From: Inonotus obliquus
Taxonomy: Eukaryota > Basidiomycota > Agaricomycetes > Hymenochaetales > Hymenochaetaceae
Reading direction: 5' to 3'
Length of the DNA: 64,000 nt
NCBI GenBank assembly: GCA_032164295.1
Contig: JAJHTX010000013.1
Span: 558,001 to 622,000 of the forward strand
The notes below the pieces were generated by a model. That model was not told the origin of the DNA. It did no database searches and worked only from the letters and a program-made list of their open reading frames with translations. A program made the position numbers and the translations under genes. Positions 49,328 through 59,904 of the stretch are shown piece after piece. Positions within the stretch are counted from its first letter, which is position 1, and each line of letters opens with the position of its first letter.

Positions 49328-50077
49328 CGAACTTTTCCAAATCGCCTGATGAGGATTCTGTGACTCTAGATCGAGGAGCTCCCCCCCCCCCCTTTGACCA
49401 GCCCACTGAACATCCTGGATGGCCTTGCTTGCCTAGTGACCATTACAGAATATGGTCTTGGGTTTTGTTGCTATGAATTATCGGTTTGCTTTGGTTCTAT
49501 GCTTTCGATGCATTGCTTTCTTCCGGGGATGATTGATAATTTGCAATATACCACTCCATGTAAATAATACCCTACGGTCATGTACCTTAGTCTCAAATTA
49601 TTGACAAGCTCGCTGGCCAGGCTCTGCCACGGTGCAAGACAAATGGGAAGGAGGCATCCTTTCGTGTTTGGATATATACAGTCAGCAACAAAAGTATTGC
49701 ACCACCCAAGATAACTTCATAACTTCCACACAACACAATATTTTTTTCAAGCTGTTTTCTGTAGCCTACCTTCTTGCAAATACAGTGCCCCATGAGTTGT
49801 GAAAATACGAAAAAAAGCTGAATTGGCTGAGTGTATGCTCAATTAGAAATCAATAAACAGTACTTCCATATATCTGTAGCATAGAATAATTTGTGCTTTC
49901 GGTTGCTGAGATATACCAAAAGTGGCCAATTTTGGAAAGGGGTGGCTTGGCTTACCGATTATGTCATTGACTCGTTTGGCTGTAATCATGTGACCGTATG
50001 TGTTCTTAAAAAACCACCATTGATGCTTTCACCGACGATACAGGAATCTTGCTGCCGTGGGATAAGAGACTTAGCAT
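49328..50077. other. Intergenic between FunK1 copies
   Basis: It holds the duplicated 3' and 5' flanks of the two kinases, a run of 12 C at 49381-49392, and non-duplicated DNA at about 49613-49950 that includes a transposon-like end. Confidence 0.6.
49678..49900. mobile_element. Candidate end of a Tc1/mariner-like transposon
   Basis: Directly after a TA-rich ATATATA comes CAGTCAGCAACAAAAG followed by TATTGCACCACCC. This resembles terminal inverted repeats of Tc1-like elements, which begin CAGT and insert at TA. About 200 bases of AT-rich DNA without a reading frame follow. No matching inverted copy was found nearby, so this is at best a truncated or solo end. It lies exactly in the stretch that differs between the flanks of the duplicated kinases. 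Confidence 0.4.
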
Positions 50078-53000
50078 ATGGAGCCCAAGTCGCCATCTCC
50101 CTCGCGGCGTGATGCTTCTATACTTGCTCGGTCCAAGACACCTTCAAGCAACTCCTTGGATGGCGGTAAGTATCCTGCTTCTTCTCTGTCTCAGCTACTC
50201 ATGCCCTTCTGAATTGAATAAGAAACTGGTGCATCGTCTCCTAGCTCATATCTGTTCGGGATACAGGAAGACAGCGACCTCTCAGAACACGAAGTGGGAG
50301 CCCTTTTGGACGAACTCAGTACCACGGACCTTGAGAGCGACAACGACGATGATGGTTTAGAAGAGCCCAATATTGGACGAGGTGATGAGAAGGCCAATGA
50401 TAATATGGCGATTGAGGTGGAAGTGAAAGAAGATGGTACCGGTGGCTATGACCCGGTGAATAATCTAGCCTTCCACCAGTATGGTTTCATGGATCTTGAA
50501 GAACTGGATGAGGTGCAGGGTGGGAGCCAGGAAGAAGGTGAAGCTGAGGTTATGCCGACCTACGCTGATGCAGAGTCCGACGCGCAGGAGCCCGTGGCTC
50601 CTCCTCGTGCCACCCGAACCGACTCGAGCTCTCCCGTCAAGGATACCCCTGTTGCTAGAACGCAAAATGGACAGAAGTGCCCCTCCGATCTCAATAAGAG
50701 ATATATCTTGTCTGCGAATGAAGCGGCTAGACATCTTATTGGACCGATGCCAGTGGACACGTTCCTCAAAGAGTTCCTCCCAATACCTGCGACTGACAAG
50801 TCGATGCCCAAATCTAAAGGCGCCTTCAATGGCGTACCTAGGAACCCTCAAAACGAGGCTCAGATCTATACTCCGCTGGTTCGACTTTCCCTTTCTGACT
50901 GGTGATACATGATACTGAATTTGCCGGAATAGATCGTTTCCATCAATGAAAATGGGCGTTGTCCAAACGTGACCTTCGTCGGCACTTCTGTTGCTTCGGA
51001 TCATAGTCGAGGAGTCTGTAAGCCCAGTATGACCGGCTATGAATCAAGGACCATAGAACAGCTCGTGGATCAAGGAAAGGCTGACTGCGAGCCCCCGGAG
51101 AGTCCAACCACAGAACAGCGTGCACCGAAGGCAACGGACACAACATCGCAGACGACCAATGATTCGACGAAGCCGATGCGATGTAATGCAAATCTGGGTC
51201 TTGCAGATATCTACTGGGAAATCAAAATGAGGAGACATGATCCATTTTGTGACAAGCATGAGCATGAATTGGGGAAGCGAAACAGCTTTCTTTCATGGGA
51301 CAACAAGGCTGTATTCGACAGCAGCAGAGCGTTCATTTGCAGGAAGACCTTCGGACAAATGGCAGTCTACGCTGCTGAAGCTTGCGCACGCCAACATCGC
51401 ATATTTTACTTCTCCGTGCTGATTGCCGGCACCTATGCCCGCTTCTTCCGATGGGACCGCGCGGGAGTCATCGTCACTGAGGCGTTCAATTACAGGGAAA
51501 AGCCCAAGGTGCTGTGTGACTTCCTCTGGCGATTTGGAAATGCCAACCCGATCCAACGTGGCTTCGATCCCACTGTCACCGTTGCCTCTGAGGCAGAACG
51601 AAAGCTCTTCGCAGACGTAATCTCTAAGGAGGTTGCGTTTCAGCTTTGGATCGCATCTGACGAGTCCGAGAAACTACAGAAGCACCTGCAGCTCCATTAT
51701 GAGAAAGGAAAAGTTACAAAGATCCTGGTTCACGATAGGGATTCATCGGAATGGGAGGAATACCTCGTTTCCGTTCCCATTACTTCGCCGACATCGTTTG
51801 TCGGACGGAGCACTCGAGCGTATTGGTCAGTGAGAATGGGTCGTGACAAGAGTGGAGAGATGACCGGAAAGGCAGCGTTTTTGAAGGACGTGTGGCGCGC
51901 CGACGTGCCAAATTCGGAGGACGAAGGGACAATATACCAACATCTTATGAAAGGAAACGTTAGGAAAATACCAGGTGTCATTGCGTTCGGGGATGTCTTA
52001 GAGGTGCGTATACAGTCCTTTCGTGGAATTCATGTTGTTTAAATCCATCCTTCCTCTAGGATCCCAACTTGACGAACGCTGAAGAGAACGAAGCCAAGCA
52101 GGCGGAATCTGAATACAAGCACCAGAGTACGAGGACGCAGGACTTCAGAGGTGCCGCGTGGTGTCGCTCGTGCTTGCCTGAGAATAATGATGGGAAACGA
52201 ATAGTAACACATAGACACTATCGATTGACACTGGACGAGGTCGGTTACTCGCTCAAGAACTTCGAGAACTCGCGCGAGCTTTTTAGAGCTGGTGAAGATG
52301 CATTTGAAGGTAGGACTAGGTCATTACCTCTGACGTTTCCGGCTAACTCTTGCTATAGCACTCGACTCCGCGTTTGAGAAATGTAAGAGAATGCATCGTG
52401 ATGTCAGCATGGACAATATTATCCTCGTGAGGAACAAGGTTACGGGGGAGAGAGAGGGGCGTCTCGTTGACTGGGAATTTTCAACCCTTGTGGACCGATC
52501 TGGCAAGGCCAGAGACGACTCTCGTTCCGTAAGTCATCAACTACATGGGTGGTGCTGCTGTACTTGATATGTTATTCAGGGAACTTGGGTTTTCATGGCG
52601 GCGGAGGCATTGCATGATGAGATCCCCGATTTCAGGCATTCCGATGGGCACGATCTTGAGTCGCTTTTCTACGTAATGATGTACTGCAGCCTTCTGTGGT
52701 TGCGTCACAATGTGATCGAGAATTTCGGACGATGGATGTATAAGTTCTTCGACGACGCTACGGTGATCAATGGACGCGATTTCGGCGGACACGAGAAGTT
52801 TTTCTACATCACTTTGCCAGAGGCTTTTACCACTAAATTCGAGTTTGATGAACCGATCCATACGTGGTTTAAAAGCCTATATCAAGACCTTGGAAGCACC
52901 GCTCTGAATCTGATAGAAGCGGGGTTTCCGTTGAAATGGACGAGAGCGAATTTTGGGCAGAAGATGGCTGAGGTGAACCGAGGCCTCGTACACGTAAAGG

Positions 53001-53239
53001 GAAGTGATAGAGTCGAACACGATGTGGCTGCCTATTACTTCCCGATACCGGAGGTTTTCCGCGCAACGCACACTTCAGTACGCCATTCTGCCTCCGTTCG
53101 GGCTGCCATTCCGGTTGCAGAAGCCAGTGGATCATCAGTCTCGGAACGTCGGAAGAACAAACGACCAAGAGTGGACGTCGACCAAGCTGAAAGGAAGACG
53201 GATGCAGAGGGATCCCGTAAACGTAGAAAACGATGTTGA
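50078..53239 (+). CDS. FunK1 fungal-type protein kinase, copy 2
   Basis: Six exons (50078-50165, 50223-50878, 50933-52003, 52060-52309, 52359-52528, 52580-53239) match copy 1 exon by exon and give 964 residues. The acidic N-terminal region is shorter than in copy 1. The catalytic loop MHRDVSMDNIILV, VDWEF and GTWVFMAAEAL are all kept. It has a short insert (STALNLIEAGFPL) before KWTRANFGQK, and the basic tail (GSRKRRKRC) has only one of the two repeats seen in copy 1. Both copies have open frames with conserved splice sites, so both are predicted to be expressed. Confidence 0.88.
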
Positions 53240-54680
53240 AATGACGGCTGGTGTACTTTTCCAAATCTCCTGATGAGGATTCTACTATGATTCAAGTTTG
53301 AGGAGCCTTATTCTTTCCTTTAACCAGCCTTCATCTTTGGTCGGCCTGGGCTTGCCTCGGTTGTAATGTCATCGGCGAGCCTGGTACTAGCCGTTACCGA
53401 AGGTAGTCTTGGTCTCTGTCGCTATCCTCTGGTACGATTTATCGCTCGGGCTTTGGTTCTATACGTTTGATGCATTGCTTTCCTCCAGGGATGACTGGTA
53501 ATTGGCATTATACCACTCCATGTCAACAAAACACTACGATCATAATAATGTACTTTGGTCTCAAATTTATCAACAAGTTCGCTGGTTCTGCCGCGCGGAA
53601 AGACGGAGGACTCAGGAGGTCTACTGGAGGTAACCGTCATTCGTATTTAGATTTATATGAATGACTCTGTTGAGCAGGACAGGAGAGATCACTGCTGTCA
53701 CCTGGGACTCGAACCTCAAACTATGTGTACGCAGCAAAGCCTGACTCACCCGAGGTACTAGAAAGGACCAAGATAAATTGGTCGACTCGATGATTTGGAG
53801 TGATAATTCTCTCCGCTCCGCATGGAGTACTTCCGGTCCTCAACCTCGACGACGTCCACTCACCGCTACTAAAGCTACTGTCCTGTCGGACTCGAAGGTA
53901 ATGCGTTCGAACTTCGGAAAACCTGTTTGATTCCCAGATCATGGCTCAGATACACTTTGAAGTCCGACCGCGACTTTCTCAGGGGTTTATATCTAGTACC
54001 GTAAAACCTTTGAGCCTAGCGATCGAATGACGGTACAAGGGGGATATATGGCGTGCACATGGGTTGTCGCTCAGCGGCGTCATTCTTCCCGAATCCCGAT
54101 GCAGTATATCCGAGTCACTACCTCCCATGATCTGCATCTTCCAACTGCAAGTGACCTATTCTGCTGTGATACTGTGCATTTTCTCGTTTATTATACTCAA
54201 ATCTTGCAAACTTTATCTTCAGTCGGGTTCACGTTCACGGAACTTCGGTCACTCGATATAGTGATAAATCTGGAGGATTAATATATTTCTCCGAGCCCAT
54301 TACATTGTTCGTCATTGGACGTTTTATTCTGATGAGCAGTAAGTTATATCTGCTGAAGACGTTCTTACGTTTGATAAGGGTGCGGCCTGAGTAAGAATGT
54401 TTGAGACTACTGTGGCAGAGAACTTACTTCTTAGCAACGCTAATAATAGGACTTGCCACCTTCAAATCAGAATACTTTCGATATTCAAGAACTTATGTAA
54501 TTATCTCAATATAATCTACGTGATAGTGCAAGTTCCATCTCTGGATGCACTTGCTGGTAGTAGCGACTGTACAGTATCATACACCGAGGCTAGCACAGGC
54601 GTCAACAAAAACAAACAACCGTCGTATACCACGCCATTCCACCACGATATTCTGGGATTATCAACCAATCCTCCCGTCAA
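53240..54680. other. 1.4-kb intergenic
   Basis: It holds the 3' flank of FunK1 copy 2, a tRNA-like/SINE-like motif near 53690-53780, and AT-rich DNA. No protein gene was recognised. Confidence 0.5.
53690..53780 (-). repeat. tRNA-like (SINE-like) sequence with Pol III B box
   Basis: On the minus strand the sequence GGTTCGAGTCC matches the Pol III B-box consensus GGTTCGANNCC exactly. About 45 bases upstream lies a weaker A-box-like segment (TAGTACCTCGGGTGAG). The T stem around the B box pairs poorly, so it is not a functional tRNA by eye. It may be a decayed tRNA or the head of a tRNA-derived SINE. Confidence 0.3.
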
Positions 54681-55257
54681 TCAATCTTGCTTAGGCTTGT
54701 TCAAAAAAGCAGCCTGAGCCGACAACTCTTCCTCCGACTGTAGAAATCGAGATTCACCGTTAGTATCACCTCAGCTCAAAATAGAATGAAAATGAATGAA
54801 TATAAAAGAATGTATTGCAGGCATCGAAATGAAGGAGGGGGATAGTGGTGACGAAAATGTCAAAACAAGACACTCACACAAACGGGCAGCTTCTCAAACT
54901 CCTCCGAGTCCTGCGGGATAACAATACCCGGTGTAGAAGAATGTACCGCAAAAGCAGGATCACGAGCCGCGTTCAATCCCGGTCCATCGCTTCCTTGTCC
55001 TGGATTGAGACCGGGAGTTTGAAGATCAGCTGGGTTGTTCGTTTTCTGTACATCCAAGCCATTCATCAGCATACGGCATATCATGAGACACGGAGGGAGA
55101 AAGAGGAGGAACGTACAGCATCATGTGGCAAAATATAGAAGGTCTGCTCCTTCGTCTCACCACCAACGCTATTACCAGTACTATCGTCTCCTCCTCCAGA
55201 CTGCTCAGTCTTATCCTTTGAAGTCTTGCCAGTAAGTTTACCAAGTAAGCCAGTCAT
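54681..55257 (-). CDS. Small orphan protein (121 aa)
   Basis: Exons 55257-55117, 55045-54878 and 54737-54681 join in frame, all with consensus splice sites. The protein starts MTGLLGKLTGKTSKDKTEQS, has a Gly/Ser/Asp-rich low-complexity part, a short motif TFYILPHDA, a Pro/Asn/Gly-rich middle (NPADLQTPGLNPGQGSDGPG), then FAVHSSTPGIVIPQDSEEFEKLP and the acidic/helical end SEEELSAQAAFLNKPKQD. I do not recognise a domain. Clean splicing and a plausible C-terminal helix argue that it is real. It is probably soluble and largely disordered. It sits upstream of calmodulin's 3' end in the same orientation. Confidence 0.65.
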
Positions 55258-55694
55258 CGTTAAATCTAAGTAGAATATCGAGTGTCGAGTTGAGGGTGCT
55301 GGATATTGTGTGTGTGTGGTGGTCGGGGATCACAATCAGAATCTCAAGTTCTTATATGCGTGCCACACACTTGACTGACTGCGGGGCGCAGTCGACCAGA
55401 TGATGACGACGACTTTGCTCCTCCGTAGTCTTAAAGTGACGTCATGCTTATGTTACGGCCAGATCATGTAATCAAAGCTAACGTAATCTGATTGTAGACG
55501 CATACAGGAAGAAGGACTACTCATCGTTCGGATACTTCGATTTAGGTACAGTAATACAAAAACATCGGGACGCTCGTTCAATGAGGCACTATTTGTTAGG
55601 TCGGAACGGAGAGACGGTACACAAAGGGACGAAAAAGAGAAGATGATTACTCCTTCTTTTCTTCTGCTGCGAAAGGGAAGGTTCTTCTTTTTGT
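55258..55694. promoter_or_regulatory. Promoter of small orphan and calmodulin 3' flank
   Basis: The 437 bases have no gene. A TG-repeat-like GTGTGTGTGG occurs near 55310 and a TATA-like element was not clear. Confidence 0.4.
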
Positions 55695-56811
<1,117 letters not shown>

Positions 56812-57758
56812 GTCTAACGTTAAAAAACTAGTGTATGAAAGGGGATTTGTATGAGAGTTGAAGGTAGAAAGCGGTGAATAAGTAGTAGTGAGAGGTCAAG
56901 GGCAAGGGCTGTAGGTACTATCGCTGTCCTTGATGGTTGCAAACAAAACCCACTCGCATCCGAAACACCGTAAATCTCCGATATTTCCCCTTCCCCACTT
57001 CAGCTCTCATTATACAAGAGGGTATGCCAACTTCAAAAGATTCCTCGTATACTCAACATTAAATATTGATCCGTAGGACAGAAAGAACTAGTCTAAAGTA
57101 CTAAACTACATAGCTATTTTCCACTTATCTTACACGTAAATAATGCTATCCTACTCTTCCGCGTACAAGCGCCCAAGAGCCCCAACAAGGGGACAAGGAC
57201 GACGTACAGCTTCCCTAGGCCAGTGCTCCTGTGGCCTGTGTTCCTGTGCATCGGCATCAACACGAGGATAATGAGGATGAAGTATAATAGAAGTACTAGG
57301 GCCAGTAGAAGCGGAGCGATAACATCAACATCAATAGCAGTACTAGTATTGATATCGACCTCACACAGCCCAACAAAAGTACACTTACAAACACACGTAA
57401 ATCAAATTGTTGAAGAGGAAAGTGGAAGTTAAATATTAAGTATCTACCCCGTGCAGTACAGTGCGGTGCGGTAATACATATCGAACAGAGCGTACTTTAA
57501 GCAACAGAGAAGAGGGGAAAAGGAAGAGATGGTTGTGAGATGTGTGTAGCGCAGAAGAAAAAAGAACAGAACAGGTGAAGATGCGAGAAGGATGAGAAAT
57601 AAGTACTGTTGAATGTTGAGTTCATAGTCCGGATAACGGAAAGTTCATCCAATATTATAACACGGAACAACACAACGAACGCCACAAGTGCAAACGCGAC
57701 GGGGCGCAAACTCTTCCGACGGTTCAGAGCCTCGCGACTCGTGAGCATAACCCAATTC
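56812..57758. promoter_or_regulatory. Calmodulin promoter and WASP 3' flank
   Basis: This interval of about 950 bases lies between the calmodulin start and the WASP stop (both genes minus strand). No further gene was recognised; short frames lack coding character. Confidence 0.45.
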
Positions 57759-59665
57759 TCAATCCCACTCCTCTTCATCTTCCTCATCATCACTATCCCC
57801 AAGTTTCTTATTCCTCTGATTCAGCGCCGCAGCAAGAGCAGCAGCAAGGTCTCCACCTCCACCACCTCCACCAGTCGCCTCTTCCGCACCACCACTAGCA
57901 GCCGCAACCGCGGCACCTCCGGCAACAGCGCCAACAGCAGCACCTCCAGCAGCCGCACCAGCAACTCTTCCAACAGCAACAGGTTGACTCTCTTTAGGTC
58001 CATCAGTCTTACGCAGAGTATGTATTCCTTTACCCTGAATGGACTGTAAAAGCGCGGATCGACCGTCTTGAGCCGGTGGTAAGCTTGCTGTAACTGGTGG
58101 GGGCGGGGGTGCAACACCAGGAGGAGGGGGCGGCGGGGGTGGAGGTGCTCCCCCCGTGGCAGGAGGCGGAGGAGGCGGAGGAGGTGCACCTGCAGGCGGC
58201 GCCGGTGGAGGAGGAGGAGGAGGAGGAGGAGGAGGAGGAGGTGGTGGTGGTGGTGCAGGTGCTGACGAACCATTCGTCGGGGGTGGTACAGGCGGACGAG
58301 TCGGCGCTGGTGGCGGAGGAGGCGGAGGAGGTGCTGCAACGCTTGTAGGTGGTGGTGGACGAGTAGGCGGCGGAGGGGGAGGCGCAGTAGCCGTAACAGC
58401 AGTTGGAGTCGGAGCCGGAGGTGGTGGTGGCGGAGGAGCTACGGGAGGCGCAGGCGGCGCAGTACTAGGTCTCGCCGGACTCTCAACCGGCGTCTGTACC
58501 GACGAAACCGAATCTTGATGTGCATGCGCTCCCCGACGAGGAACAGGCGGAGCCGGCGGTTTCTGACCTCTCTGCGTTTTCTTACGCGTAGCAGGTGAAG
58601 GGGGCAAAGGCGGCTTCTGACTCGCTTTCTTCGTAGTCGTTGTATTACTAGCAGCCGCATTCGATACTGCCTTCGGTTGTTTAGGAGCTTGCGCATCTCG
58701 TACGAAATCCTTAATGAACTCCATATTCTCTGCAATCAATCCTGGGTCGACACCATGTTGTTCGAGTTGTTGTAAGAACGCCAGCCATGATGGGTCAACG
58801 TTTTCGGATGTGAACCCTTTCTCAGGGTCGTATCCCATGTGCGATATATGTCTGAACGACCCTACTTGAGGGCCAGAGATCATAGACTTGTCAATCTTTC
58901 CGCCGCCCTTCGAGCTTTTCGATTTCTTCTTGCTGGTGGCTTCGGCTTTTGCTTTACCTAACGAGCGTCAAGAGTAAGCAACGAACAGGAAGCTATGAAT
59001 GTGGAAGTGATAAGGCGTGTATTTATATTCCAAGCGATGGCCAAAGATTATAGGAAGCAGGAACCTCTCAGCGGCTAAGTTCAGCCACCTATCCACTTAG
59101 GAAGGAGGCGGCTTTAGGCCACGGCCAGCGCTCCTACAACCACCGTCAAGCTGGTTGATCAAACAGCGCACCACCCATCCGATTTCAGAAAGCACAATTG
59201 AAATGCATACGTACCAATCTGATTCTTCTTCTTTGAAACAACTTTCATGAACGAGCTAGCCTCGCTTTCGTCTGAGTATACAAGACCGATCATACATTTC
59301 TAGGTAGAAAGCCTGAGTATCAAAAACTGCGGCTTATAACGAGGCAAAACTAAATCACTTACATCGCCTGCGAATGAATGAAAGAAAGGCCTATCCTCGT
59401 TCAGGATGAATCCTTCATAGAGTTCATGCTCCCATAGAACGCCCGTGGTACCTTGAAGGTCTACCAAACGGAAATAGTACAATCCATTGTTCTTATCCTT
59501 GACGAAGGCAAGTCCGCCTTGTCTTCCAGAGAACGTCCAGGAGTTCGGATCAGGATGGGCGTAGTATATACGAGCAACAGTAGCCATGAGGATTTTGTTA
59601 TTTGCAGAAAGGACGCTCTTGACTTTGGCCTTCTCATCAGCCGTCATCGTCGATTGGAACGGCAT
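57759..59665 (-). CDS. LAS17: WASP-family actin nucleation promoter (Las17/Wsp1)
   Basis: Exons 59665-59363, 59299-59215 and 58957-57759 join in frame to 528 residues. Domains in order: WH1 at about residues 7-130 (SANNKILMATVARIYYAH, GGLAFVKDKNNGLYYFRLVD, GVLWEHELYEGF, then KCMIGLVYSDESEASSF); a basic patch (TSKKKSKSSKGGGK); a CRIB-like MISGPQVGSFRHISHMGYD; a helix; a very Pro-rich region with many polyproline runs for profilin and SH3 partners; a WH2 segment (ALLQSIQGKGIHTLRK); and an acidic end DSDDEEDEEEWD with the terminal Trp that engages Arp2/3. It drives actin patch assembly in endocytosis. The second intron is 257 nt, unusually long for this window. Confidence 0.92.
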
Positions 59666-59904
59666 CGTTGTTCTCGTTGTCGTCGCAGGGGCGCAGCACG
59701 CAGCGACGTAGAAGAAAAGCCTAGAGCAGCACGTCTTGTACGCGCGAGCGATGAGAGAGAGGAAGTGGGTGGAGGGCAAGATACGCAGAACGTGTTGGCC
59801 TTGAGCTTTCTCTCAGAACTTCGCAGCACGAGCTCAAGAGCAAGAGAAATAACGTTGATTATGTAATCAACTCCATATTGGGTCACTATACGTAAATGGT
59901 TACA

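Larger units (their letters stand above)
45890..53590. repeat. Direct tandem duplication carrying the FunK1 genes
   Basis: Units of about 3.7 kb (approximately 45890-49610) and 3.6 kb (approximately 49960-53590) align from the promoter (GGCTGTAATCATGTGA in both) through the whole gene to the 3' flank (TATACCACTCCATGT in both). Exon-intron structure is identical. Similarity is very high over 47390-48100 versus 51350-52060 and clearly lower toward both ends. Confidence 0.85.

Noticed and set aside
53740..53780. Functional tRNA gene
   Set aside because: Only the B box fits; T-stem pairing is poor and no clear acceptor stem or anticodon arm could be drawn.
58097..58518. Plus-strand poly-Gly/Glu frames opposite the WASP proline-rich region
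   Set aside because: They are the antisense shadow of the GC-rich proline codons; no splice sites or family features support them.
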